From an uncultured Bacteroidales bacterium (GTDB lineage Bacteria > Bacteroidota > Bacteroidia > Bacteroidales > UBA932): DNA of 54,862 nt. Where the stretch lies: positions 1 through 54,862 of the forward strand of contig CALUSM010000016.1 in NCBI GenBank assembly GCA_944323445.1, written 5' to 3'. The notes beneath the pieces were generated by a model, which saw only the letters and a list, made by a program, of their open reading frames with translations, had not been told where the DNA came from and did not search any database. Below, piece by piece: positions 26,679 through 35,006 of this stretch. A program made the position numbers and the translations under genes. Every line of letters starts with the position of its first letter. Positions within the stretch are counted from its first letter, which is position 1.

Positions 26679-28940
26679 TTACCGGAGCTCGATGGCGACA
26701 CCGCCGCTGCGGGCTAAGGGTATCTCCAGAAGCGAGTTGCCGGTTACGATGGTCTCGGTGATCCTGTAGCTCTGGGGATTCTCGTCCCAGGATGCGTCCT
26801 CCCCGTCGGCGTAGATGGTGGCGGTGTATTTCTTTCCCTTTGTCAGGGGCAGTTTGGAGAAGTCGATGGTCGCAGTGCGCTCATTCTCGTCGGTTATGGC
26901 ACCGATGTACCATTTGTCCTCACCCTTGGCCTTGCGGGCTGTGGTGATGTAGTCGCCCGGCTCGGCCTCCAGCACCTTGGTGTAGTCCCAGTCGGTGGGT
27001 ACGTTGCGGATGAAGGTGAAGGCGTCGGGGAAGCGCTCGTAGTTCTCGGGCAGGTCGGCTACCATCTGCAGGGGGGAGTAGAGCACGACGTAGAGGGCCA
27101 GCTGCTTGACGAGGGTCGTGTGGATGTGGCCCTTGGCGTTCTCGTCGTAGTATTTCATGTCCTGCTGGAAGATGCCGGGGGTGTAGTCCATCGGGCCGCC
27201 CATGATGCGGGTGAATGGCAGGATGGTGGTGTGCTCGGGAGGGTTGCCTATCGCGTCGGAGGACTCGAATTCGGTGCCGCGGGCGGACTCGGCGGCAAGG
27301 TAGTTGGGCCAGGTGCGGTGCAGCCCGGTGGGCCTTACGGGCTCATGGGCGTCGATCATGATCTCATAATCGGCAGCACGCCTGATGCAGTGCAGGAAGT
27401 GGTTGACCGTGGACTGGTCGTAGTGGTGGGAGCCGCGGGGGATGATAGGGCCTACGTAGCCGCTCTTCACGACGGAGTAATTGTTGTCCTTCATGAACTG
27501 GTAGGCGCGGTCGAGGTAGCGCTCGTAGTTGAGGGTAGAGCCGGAGGTCTCGTGGTGCATGACGAGCTGGACGCCCTTGCTCTTGGCGTATTCTCTCAGC
27601 TCCACTACGTCGAAGTCAGGGTAGGGGGTGAGGAAGTCGAATACGAACTCCTTGAACTGGCCGAACCAGTCTTCCCAGCCCTGATTCCAGCCCTCGACGA
27701 GGACTCCCTGAATGTTGTTGGCGGCTGCGAAGTCGATGTATTTCTTGACGTTCTCGGTGTTGGCGGCGTGGGTGCCGTTAGGGGTGGTCCTGGTGTAGTC
27801 GGTGATGCCGAGCTGGACGTTGGGCTCGTTGGTGTAGCTCCAGGTGCCGCGTCCGGGGGCGAACATCTGCCACCATACTCCTGCGAATTTCTGGGGACGG
27901 ATCCAGTCGGTATCCTCGATGGCGCATGGCTCGTTGAGGTTGAGGATCAGTCGGCTCTCGAGGATGGCGGGAGCGTTGTCAGTGACGATGATGGTTCTCC
28001 AGGGTGTGGTCTGGGGTGTCTGGACATGGCCTCTGTTGCCGAGGGCGTCGGGCACGAGGTGGGAGACGAACTTGGTGCGGCCCTCTCCTGCGTCCTGCAC
28101 CTCGAGCTGCATGGCGGGGAAGTTGACCAGGGCTGCCTCATGAATGTTGACATAGAGTCCGCCGCCGTCGCGCTTGAACATCACCGGGGTCTGTACTCCG
28201 GGTACGGGCATGGGGCAGATGCAGGCGTTGCCGCTTCGGTCGAAGTCGGGGTAGAGGTCGGCTATCCGGCTCATGGGCGAGGTCTCGTGGATGAACTCGT
28301 TGGAGTCGTAGTCACCGGCTATCCAGAAGGTGGTGAGGTCTTCATGGAAGGTGAATTCGGTGAGTTCGTTACGGACAATGAAGTAGCCGAGTGTCTTCTG
28401 CTTGGGGAACTCGTAGCGGAAGCCGAGGCCGTCGTTGAAGAGGCGGAAGCGGATGACTATCGTGCGGTCTCCGTCTGTCTCTGTGCCGAATGCCGCGCTC
28501 ATGGGCTGGCGGAGGTAGACGGCCAGTTCGTTGTGGTGGTCGCGGATGTGACTCTCCTCGCCCCAGACAGTCTCCCAGGTGTAGTCTACAGTTGTGCGGG
28601 CGGTGCTGTCGAGGATGAAGCCCTCGCGCATCTGGGAGGGACGGAGGACTGTGTTGGTCTCCTTGGTCTCCCAGCCGTTCATGAAGGGCTGGATGTCGCT
28701 GACTCCGCCCTCGTGGCGGATCTCGAAGCCCAGGCGGCTGTCATCGATGACGCTCTGGCCGTCGAATGTCAGGGAGTAGAAGGGCTCGCCCTTGTCGGTC
28801 AGGTAGAAGTTGAGTTCCATTCTCTTGTCGGGTGACAGCAGGCTCAGGCTGTCGCTCCTGGCGGGTGTCCCGGCTTCGGGGGCCGCCATCGCAGTGGCTG
28901 CCATCATCGCAGCCGCGCTCATTGCAAGCAGTCGTTTCAT
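26679..28940 (-). CDS. GH97 glycoside hydrolase, inverting SusB type
   Basis: This 753-residue enzyme has a signal peptide (AAAMMAATAMAAPEAG), an N-terminal beta-sandwich, a TIM barrel and a C-terminal sandwich, as in GH97. Glu464 (HHETS), Glu533 (AHEPV), Glu551 (ESARG) and Glu557 (TEFES) have spacings of 69, 18 and 6, identical to Glu439, Glu508, Glu526 and Glu532 of SusB as I recall them. This supports the calcium-dependent inverting alpha-glucosidase type over the retaining alpha-galactosidase type. It likely works in the periplasm on alpha-linked oligosaccharides. No SusC/D pair is in the window. Confidence 0.93.
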   Translation of the reverse strand: MKRLLAMSAAAMMAATAMAAPEAGTPARSDSLSLLSPDKRMELNFYLTDKGEPFYSLTFDGQSVIDDSRLGFEIRHEGGVSDIQPFMNGWETKETNTVLRPSQMREGFILDSTARTTVDYTWETVWGEESHIRDHHNELAVYLRQPMSAAFGTETDGDRTIVIRFRLFNDGLGFRYEFPKQKTLGYFIVRNELTEFTFHEDLTTFWIAGDYDSNEFIHETSPMSRIADLYPDFDRSGNACICPMPVPGVQTPVMFKRDGGGLYVNIHEAALVNFPAMQLEVQDAGEGRTKFVSHLVPDALGNRGHVQTPQTTPWRTIIVTDNAPAILESRLILNLNEPCAIEDTDWIRPQKFAGVWWQMFAPGRGTWSYTNEPNVQLGITDYTRTTPNGTHAANTENVKKYIDFAAANNIQGVLVEGWNQGWEDWFGQFKEFVFDFLTPYPDFDVVELREYAKSKGVQLVMHHETSGSTLNYERYLDRAYQFMKDNNYSVVKSGYVGPIIPRGSHHYDQSTVNHFLHCIRRAADYEIMIDAHEPVRPTGLHRTWPNYLAAESARGTEFESSDAIGNPPEHTTILPFTRIMGGPMDYTPGIFQQDMKYYDENAKGHIHTTLVKQLALYVVLYSPLQMVADLPENYERFPDAFTFIRNVPTDWDYTKVLEAEPGDYITTARKAKGEDKWYIGAITDENERTATIDFSKLPLTKGKKYTATIYADGEDASWDENPQSYRITETIVTGNSLLEIPLARSGGVAIELR

Positions 28941-29043
28941 TTCAGTATGTGTTTGTCTATCAGTTTTGTTGTCTTTGGTTTCGGCCGTTCGGCAAATATT
29001 CTCCCGGCGGCTGTGCAGCAGTTCAAATAACGTTAATTGCTAA

Positions 29044-29051
29044 CAAAGATA
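29044..29051 (-). promoter_or_regulatory. -7 box for the GH97 gene
   Basis: The minus strand reads TATCTTTG, a perfect TAnnTTTG match, 104 nt upstream of the GH97 ATG. The leader would be about 95 nt. Confidence 0.55.
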
Positions 29052-29849
29052 TTACAAATAGAAGACAAATCCGGTGTAAGAAGGATATTTTCGGATGAAA
29101 TGACGATAATCGCGGATGAATTTTAGTCAGTAGTTTGTTTCTGATTGGTCTCGACAGGCCGGCATGCATCTTTTCCGTAGCATCGGCATCCTTCAGATGA
29201 CATAACATGACATATATCGTGGCTCTCTTGTCCCTGTCACTCACAGTCTGTAAAAAAGAAATGTTGTCAAATCCTTGAATGTAATTTACCGATATCACAT
29301 CATTACAGATAGGGGGCAATTAAGGGCAAATCTGGGAAAATCACCGCCAGTCTGTAATTCTGTTTTTTTACGTATAGTGATGTCCGACAGCGAAATGCGT
29401 GAATCATCCGACTACAGACTCTTTCAAGAGAAGATACAGTAACCGCAAACGACCCCAGCCACAGCACTTTCTAGTGCGGTTTAAGGAAACAGATGCCCCG
29501 GAGTATTGTCCAGTCTGTTATGCATACAATTCAATAATCGATTGTAATGCAGCTGTATGTTTAAAACACTTAATTACAGACTTGGGGGGGAGATTTTTCA
29601 AGCTTACTGCGACAGATAGACTGAGAAGACGCAATATGTCAGTGACTTAGAGAAGCTGCTGCTCCCCGATGCTATTTCGTTACAAAGAACCCAACGGATT
29701 AATTCACTGTATATTTTAGTTAAAACAGAAGTTACTGAAAATCATGCAGTTGAAATAAATTGAAAGTGAAAGAAGCTCTGAAAATAGCGGTTCTTTTTGT
29801 GAAATTCGTCTCTTCTTAAATGACGAAAATGTATAGTGGAAATTTGTGT

Positions 29850-29857
29850 TATCTTTG
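29850..29857 (+). promoter_or_regulatory. -7 box for the 29886 operon
   Basis: TATCTTTG matches the TAnnTTTG consensus exactly and lies 28 nt upstream of the ATG at 29886. It excludes the longer reading frame that begins at 29820. Confidence 0.65.
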
Positions 29858-29885
29858 CATCCCACAAACAGATCACAAACAGATT

Positions 29886-30800
29886 ATGTCTATGTTCAGG
29901 AAAATAGTAGCAATAGAGGACGTGCTGCTCAGCCCAGAGGCAGATGAGCGGCTGCATGATTTTGCCGCGGAGGTGGTGATGTACAGGGACATGCCCGGCA
30001 GTGACGAAGAGGTCATACGGCGTATCGGGGATGCGGACTGCGTCCTGGTATCTTTCAAGACGAAAATCAGCCGGAGGGTCATGGAGGCCTGCCAGGGAAT
30101 ACGGTATATCGGGATGTGCTGCACCCTGTACGGCGGAAGCAGCTGCAATGTGGACCTTACGGCGGCGCGGGAGAGGAATATCACAGTCACAGGGGTCAGG
30201 GACTACGGGGATGAAGGTGTGGTGGAGTACGTGATAAGCGAGGCGGTCCGGCTGCTGCACGGATTCGGAGAAAGGCAGTGGAGGGCGCAGAAGTATGAGC
30301 TCGGAGACATGAATGTGGGAATTATAGGTCTGGGAACTACGGGCCGGATGTGTGCTGATGCCTTCCGCTTCTTCGGGTGCAATGTCCACTACTTCAGCCG
30401 CACCAGGAAGCCGGAGGCGGAGCAGGCCGGAATCGCCTGTCTCGACCTGCACGGACTCCTGCGCAGGTGTGATATCATCCTTACGACCCTGCCGCGCAAC
30501 ACATATCTGCTGCAGGAAGAGGAATTCCGGATCATGGGCGGGGGCAAAATCCTCATGAACACCTCCATCGGAGCGACATTCGATGTGAAAGCCCTCAAAC
30601 GCTGGCTGTCAGCCCATCCCGACAGTTACTATCTCTGCGACGGCACCGGTATGGGTACCCTGGCTGAAGAGCTTTCTCCGCTGTCCAATGTCATCTGGAC
30701 GCCCGCGGTCGCCGGAAGATCTGCCCAGAGTACGGAAAGACTTTCCCGTAAGGTCCTTGACAATATAAAAAATTACTTAACTTTACAGTTTGAAAATTAA
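29886..30800 (+). CDS. 2-hydroxyacid dehydrogenase-fold protein with missing catalytic residues
   Basis: This 304-residue protein has the two-domain fold of D-2-hydroxyacid dehydrogenases, with the nucleotide-binding motif VGIIGLGTTGRM near residue 143. The usual Arg of the N-x-x-R-G motif is replaced (NTSIGATFD) and the usual His of the TPH-x-A-G motif is Ala (TPAVAGRS). The common oxidoreduction chemistry is therefore doubtful, although NAD binding seems intact. I recall similar Bacteroidota proteins with the same replacement. The start at 29886 was chosen because a promoter box lies between it and the earlier ATG at 29820. It precedes a TlpA-like gene by 17 nt. Confidence 0.8.
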   Translation: MSMFRKIVAIEDVLLSPEADERLHDFAAEVVMYRDMPGSDEEVIRRIGDADCVLVSFKTKISRRVMEACQGIRYIGMCCTLYGGSSCNVDLTAARERNITVTGVRDYGDEGVVEYVISEAVRLLHGFGERQWRAQKYELGDMNVGIIGLGTTGRMCADAFRFFGCNVHYFSRTRKPEAEQAGIACLDLHGLLRRCDIILTTLPRNTYLLQEEEFRIMGGGKILMNTSIGATFDVKALKRWLSAHPDSYYLCDGTGMGTLAEELSPLSNVIWTPAVAGRSAQSTERLSRKVLDNIKNYLTLQFEN

Positions 30801-30817
30801 ATTCTAAAAACAGAGTT

Positions 30818-31414
30818 ATGAAAATCAGATTTGCTGTTCCCGTAATCGCCGCCCTGGCCATGATGACGGCCGTCAGCTGCGGCAACAACAAGAACTCTTC
30901 GTCCAAGTCGGAGGACAGCTCTGCCGGGACCGCTGCGACAGAGGCCGTACAGGCCGACGAGAGAGGCTATATCGTGAAAGTCGGTGACCAGGTTCCTGAC
31001 TTCGACCTGATGATGATGGACGGTACTACCTTGAACATCAAGGAACTCCAGGGCAAGGTCGTAATGCTCCAGTTTACTGCAAGCTGGTGCGGAGTCTGCC
31101 GCAAGGAGATGCCCCACATCGAGAGTGAAATCTGGCAGAAGCTGAAGGACAACCCGGAGTTTGCCCTCTACGGCATCGACCTCAAGGAGACCGCCGAGGT
31201 GACGGCCGGCTTTGCCGAATCCATCCCCGTGACCTATCCCCTGACCCTCGACCCGGAAGGTGAGCGCTTCGCCCTCTTCTGCGACAAGGGCGCCGGTGTG
31301 ACCCGCAACATCATCCTTGACCGCACCGGCAGGATCATCATGCTGACTCGCCTCTACGACGAGGCCGAGTTCGCCTCCATGGTCAAGCTCATCAACGAAG
31401 AGCTTGCCAAATGA
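30818..31414 (+). CDS. TlpA-like thioredoxin-fold lipoprotein
   Basis: This 198-residue lipoprotein (Cys21, TAVSC) has a Ser/Glu-rich linker to about residue 48, then a thioredoxin fold of the TlpA/ResA type: VGDQVPDFDLMMMDG, the redox motif Cys91-Gly-Val-Cys94 within ASWCGVCRKEMP, and GAGVTRNIILDRTGRII where the cis-proline loop is expected. It should act in the periplasm as a thiol-disulfide reductant, facing away from the cytoplasm. It belongs to the 29886-31850 operon. The substrate is unknown. Confidence 0.88.
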   Translation: MKIRFAVPVIAALAMMTAVSCGNNKNSSSKSEDSSAGTAATEAVQADERGYIVKVGDQVPDFDLMMMDGTTLNIKELQGKVVMLQFTASWCGVCRKEMPHIESEIWQKLKDNPEFALYGIDLKETAEVTAGFAESIPVTYPLTLDPEGERFALFCDKGAGVTRNIILDRTGRIIMLTRLYDEAEFASMVKLINEELAK

Positions 31415-31451
31415 CGGAATAGGAATAACATCAGTAAATAAATTATTAAGT

Positions 31452-31850
31452 ATGAGATTTTTTCGTAACATTTTGATGCTGGCTTCCGCGGCAGTGATGC
31501 TGGCAGCAGTCTCTTCCTGTGAGGAAGCAACGGAGGAAACAACCATTGTGACTTATTCCGCCTCAGGCAATCTGAGCAGTTCCACGGATTTAGGAACTCC
31601 GGAACCCAGTATTGCGGATTATACCGAAGCAATAAAAAGTGTTCTAGGAGGGGGCTATGCTACAGAGGAAATGGATGCGGATGTGATAGCCGCCTGCGAT
31701 GCCGTGTACCGTGAGCATCAGGAAGCGATATCTGCAGGAGATGTTGTGGCACATGGTACCGTGGAGATCCGAAAGGCTCTGGGTTCTACGACGTCTTCCT
31801 CGGAATCATATGATTATACAGTAATCAAGACTTACGACTACAATAAGTAG
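31452..31850 (+). CDS. Small lipoprotein of unknown function
   Basis: From the ATG at 31452 the product has 132 residues and a good lipobox (AAVSSC, Cys23), which an earlier in-frame ATG at 31404 would spoil. The mature part is acidic and Ser/Thr-rich, with no motif I recognise. It is the last gene of the operon: a strong terminator begins 28 nt after its stop. Confidence 0.7.
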   Translation: MRFFRNILMLASAAVMLAAVSSCEEATEETTIVTYSASGNLSSSTDLGTPEPSIADYTEAIKSVLGGGYATEEMDADVIAACDAVYREHQEAISAGDVVAHGTVEIRKALGSTTSSSESYDYTVIKTYDYNK

Positions 31851-31877
31851 ACGGGTTTTTGTCCGGCTTAGGATGAA

Positions 31878-31925
31878 GGGAGGAGCCAGGCAGCGGTAAA
31901 GTGCCTGACTCCTCCCGTTTTTTTT
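31878..31925 (+). terminator. Rho-independent terminator
   Basis: A 15-base stem with two internal mismatches (31878-31892 with 31902-31916) and a 9-nt loop is followed by eight T residues. It ends the 29886 operon and stands between the convergent genes at 31850 and 31948. Confidence 0.92.
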
Positions 31926-31947
31926 CGGTATCAGTACACCGGAGGAG

Positions 31948-33297
31948 CTATTCCTTGATGCAGCGTACGGGCTGTGCGAAAGCGCGGTTGCCCAGTCCGT
32001 TGGTTTGTATTACGTAGGGATTGGCGACAACCCTGAGCGAGAAGTTATACGTTTTGGAGGGGTCTAAGGGGTCTTCCCTCGTCATCTCGGTGGATGTCCA
32101 GCACATCATGGAATTGAAGAGCACCAGTATGCCGGAGATGTCCTCGCGGCAGCCCTGGGCCGGATACCATGTGGAGAATCCGTCGCCGGAGAAGGTGATG
32201 CCGTTGTTGGCATTGTCGAAGACTCCTGCCGATAAGTCGGAGAAATCCTCTGAGCTGGGAACGCGCCATCCTGCGGGACATGGATCGGTATCAGTTTTCT
32301 GCTCCGCCCACACGGATGTTGAGGATGAAGCGTCTGTTGCCCAGTTGTTGTCGGCGGCGCAGAACATAGTCATGGGCTCGCGGATACTTCTAGTATCGTC
32401 AGCACCTTCGTGAGTGAACATCCATGACCTGCCCAGCTCTTCGTTGACAATAGTCTCGGCTTCGGCTGTGGTGTATGCGATGTTGTCAATGGATTCGTCG
32501 ACAGTACCGCCGTAGAACGGGTCTTTTCTTCCCCATTGATACATCATGCCGTAAGTGTCTGTCGAGCCGGCTTCTGTTCCGAAGGCACCGACAAAGCGGT
32601 CCATAATCTCGGCTCCGTTGGGATAGACGTGGCTTCCGGGAGTCTCGGCAGCCCAGATGTGCCAGGACCATACGATGTCACCGGAGCCGTTGAGGGCGGC
32701 GAGCACGAGGTTGCCCTGCTGTCCGGTGGCTGTAAAGTATACAGCTCCGTCCCTGTATTCTATGTCGGTCAGGATATCCTGTGAGTCTCCGCCTGATGCA
32801 GGCTTAGTGGCCCACAGCCAGTCAACCGACTCGATTCCGTCTATCTGGCCTCCTGTGACTTTTCCGGTGTTGAAAAAGTAGTTGCCCTCTGAGGAAACGA
32901 TGTAGCAGTTGGCGTATGCTCCGAGGTCGGTGTACGTTATCTCCGTCGGATTCTGTTTCACGTAGACAGTGTCGTCCAGGGAGTCATAGGACAGCAGTAT
33001 GCCGGCAGTCCTCCCGCTTGTCTCTGTGTTCCCGCTGACATTGAATGTCACCGTGTTCTCCCCGACCGTAACATCGGAGATCCATTCGGCCTGGGGCTCA
33101 GCTTTGAGTGCGGCTCCTTCCACGGGATTCTCTATTGAATAGGAGAACTGGGCCTCGCCGCCTTCCGGCGATACGTATACGGTGTCGGACTGGAGTGTGA
33201 GTGCAGGCAGCTGCGGCTCCGGCTGCCGGTCGTCCTTGTTGCATGACGGCAGCAGTGCCGCAGCTGCAAGGCAGAAAATAAGACTTAATTTCTTCAT
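31948..33297 (-). CDS. BACON/FISUMP-type surface lipoprotein
   Basis: This 449-residue lipoprotein has Cys19 (LLPSC). Residues about 35-120 form a BACON-like Ig domain (VYVSPEGGEAQFSYSI, NTVTFNVSGN, DTVYVKQNP). The rest resembles the Fibrobacter major paralogous (FISUMP) domain: YQWGRKDPF, DPCPAGWRVPSSEDF and the ending QPVRCIKE. BACON domains in Bacteroidales often sit on surface glycan-binding proteins; the exact ligand is unknown. A -7 box lies 29 nt upstream. It is separated by 125 nt from the TPR regulator behind it. Confidence 0.82.
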   Translation of the reverse strand: MKKLSLIFCLAAAALLPSCNKDDRQPEPQLPALTLQSDTVYVSPEGGEAQFSYSIENPVEGAALKAEPQAEWISDVTVGENTVTFNVSGNTETSGRTAGILLSYDSLDDTVYVKQNPTEITYTDLGAYANCYIVSSEGNYFFNTGKVTGGQIDGIESVDWLWATKPASGGDSQDILTDIEYRDGAVYFTATGQQGNLVLAALNGSGDIVWSWHIWAAETPGSHVYPNGAEIMDRFVGAFGTEAGSTDTYGMMYQWGRKDPFYGGTVDESIDNIAYTTAEAETIVNEELGRSWMFTHEGADDTRSIREPMTMFCAADNNWATDASSSTSVWAEQKTDTDPCPAGWRVPSSEDFSDLSAGVFDNANNGITFSGDGFSTWYPAQGCREDISGILVLFNSMMCWTSTEMTREDPLDPSKTYNFSLRVVANPYVIQTNGLGNRAFAQPVRCIKE

Positions 33298-33325
33298 GGC
33301 TTTTGTATTTGAGATTTGTTTGATG

Positions 33326-33333
33326 CAAATATA
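33326..33333 (-). promoter_or_regulatory. -7 box for the BACON lipoprotein gene
   Basis: The minus strand reads TATATTTG, an exact TAnnTTTG match, 29 nt upstream of the ATG at 33297. Confidence 0.6.
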
Positions 33334-33422
33334 AAAAACACCTTTAACATTAAAAGCCGATTTGTTCTATACATAATATATATGCTGCGGCAATTGATAT
33401 ATACATTTTATATACGGCGAAT

Positions 33423-34988
33423 CTAATGATTGTATTTTGAGAGGAATGTCTGTATCGAGACACTGCGGTCAGTTATGCCGAGTTTGTTTCTCAGTCTGCT
33501 GCGGGCGATGTCTATGCTGTGCGGGGTCTGCTTGGTGATTTCGGCGATCTGCTTTGTCGTAAGGTTCATGTTGAGCAGCACGCACAGTCTCCTCTCGTTG
33601 AGCGAGAGGTCCGGAAAGTCCTTCAGGAGTCTTACGAAAAACGCGCTGTTGAATTCGGGTACGAACTGGTCTATCTCCTTCCAGTTCTCAGTGCTGCCGG
33701 CTTCCCTCAGGTCCGAGCATACTGACGCAATCTCCTTGCGGAGCGCCTCGTCGTTGAAATCGTAGCTCATCCGTGTTAACCGTGATATGATCTCCTTAGT
33801 CATGGAGTCCATCCTTGACTGTTGCAGTTCCTTGAGTTTTATGATGTCGTTGCGGTTGTTGAGGGATGCCTCCTTGGCCTGCATCCTTATGGCTCTCCGG
33901 TAAAAATAGATTATGGCCAGAATTGTCAGGACAAGCAGGATCAGTATAGCGGACAGCATCATTATTTTCTGCCGGTTTTTTTTCTGTGCCAGCAGCTCCA
34001 GCTGGTGGGAGAGCATCAGCTCGTTCTCGTATTTGAAAAGTGAGATGTACATGTTCTTCTGCTCCATGGACGAGTTGATACGGTTGGCGTTGAGCAGGGA
34101 GGAGTAGGCGTTGCTGAGGTCTCCCAGGGCCGCGTAGAGGTAGTGCAGGTGCATGTAGCAGTCGTAGAGGTAGAGCTCGAATTCTCCTTTTGAGAAGTAT
34201 TCTACTGCTTTGTTGTACTCCTCCAGGGCCTTGAGGCTATCGCCCATCATGAAATGGCACAGGCCCATCGTCGAGAAATACCGGCCCGAGATATTGATGT
34301 CGTCCAGTTTTTCGACAATTCCCTCCGAATCTTCCAGACTGCCGTACAGGGAGGCCGGAAGCGGATCGGAGATGTTGTGGACATACAATGTGATGGGGAG
34401 AAGATTCATCAGTACGGTGACATAGACCTCCTCGTCGCCGGAAGCGCGGGTCAGATTGAGACATTCTCTGATGTATCTGTCGGTCATGACTGTGTCCGCT
34501 TTGGCTCCAGCCAGGACGGCATTGTTGTTCAGCATCTTGATAATCAGAGAAGTGTCGGACAGCATGACGGCTCCCTCCCCGAAAAGTTCGAGATAGCGGG
34601 CGGAACTCTCGAGTTCCTCGCAGATATAGTAGATCTGCGCGAGGCTGTTGTAGCATTTGAGGATATTCAGGGTGTCTTTTTCCTGTTCATAGATCTTGAG
34701 AGCCTCGACGGTGTTGCTCAGGGTGAGGTGGTACTGTCCTTTCATGCAGTACATGTCTCCCAGCCTGTATCTTGCGTCCGCGAGCCTTGCGAGGCAGGAG
34801 TGCTCCTCGTATATCGGGACAGCTGTTTCGAGGCATTCTATGGATTTTGAGAACTGGTAGTTGTCGGAATAGTACCTTGACAGGGAGTCGGCCTTCAGGG
34901 CCTCCTCAATCGTCTGGCCAAGACAAGAGCTGCCGAGGCTGCAGACGAGTGCCGGAATCAGGATGAGTGTATTTCTTATGCTTGTCAT
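33423..34988 (-). CDS. TPR-repeat membrane protein with LuxR-type HTH
   Basis: This 521-residue protein has a signal sequence (ending near CLGQT), a stack of TPR helices (about 30-330), one membrane segment near 345 (MMLSAILILLVLTILAIIYF), a coiled stretch, and a C-terminal LuxR/GerE-like helix-turn-helix (SLNERRLCVLLNMNLTTKQIA, then SRLRNKLGI). The periplasmic TPR part probably senses something and the cytoplasmic HTH binds DNA. Such one-protein regulators are common in Bacteroidota. It ends a pair with the FtsX permease, whose stop is 18 nt upstream of its start. Confidence 0.88.
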   Translation of the reverse strand: MTSIRNTLILIPALVCSLGSSCLGQTIEEALKADSLSRYYSDNYQFSKSIECLETAVPIYEEHSCLARLADARYRLGDMYCMKGQYHLTLSNTVEALKIYEQEKDTLNILKCYNSLAQIYYICEELESSARYLELFGEGAVMLSDTSLIIKMLNNNAVLAGAKADTVMTDRYIRECLNLTRASGDEEVYVTVLMNLLPITLYVHNISDPLPASLYGSLEDSEGIVEKLDDINISGRYFSTMGLCHFMMGDSLKALEEYNKAVEYFSKGEFELYLYDCYMHLHYLYAALGDLSNAYSSLLNANRINSSMEQKNMYISLFKYENELMLSHQLELLAQKKNRQKIMMLSAILILLVLTILAIIYFYRRAIRMQAKEASLNNRNDIIKLKELQQSRMDSMTKEIISRLTRMSYDFNDEALRKEIASVCSDLREAGSTENWKEIDQFVPEFNSAFFVRLLKDFPDLSLNERRLCVLLNMNLTTKQIAEITKQTPHSIDIARSRLRNKLGITDRSVSIQTFLSKYNH

Positions 34989-35006
34989 TATACTTGATTG
35001 GTGGTG

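Larger units (their letters stand above)
28941..29885. other. Gene-poor intergenic region of 0.95 kb
   Basis: This stretch separates the divergent GH97 and dehydrogenase genes. Short frames exist on both strands (for example 29023-29319 minus and 29399-29650 plus), but their products look like no family I know, and the first overlaps the GH97 promoter. Apart from the promoter boxes at each end I see no RNA gene, repeat or insertion sequence. It may hold decayed coding DNA. Confidence 0.6.

Noticed and set aside
29023-29319. 98-codon minus-strand frame in the GH97 upstream region
   Set aside because: It overlaps the GH97 promoter box, has no recognisable motif and no support from its neighbours.
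9376-29400. 13-base match (GACAGCGAAATGC) between the 9.4-kb and 29.4-kb spacers
   Set aside because: Several such matches are expected by chance in 55 kb on both strands, and the flanks are unrelated.
29399-29650. 83-codon plus-strand frame with a C-x-x-C pair
   Set aside because: One C-x-x-C is weak evidence; composition and start context do not support a gene.
29820-29885. Earlier ATG for the dehydrogenase-fold gene
   Set aside because: A perfect -7 box at 29850-29857 lies downstream of it, and the extra residues have no family support.
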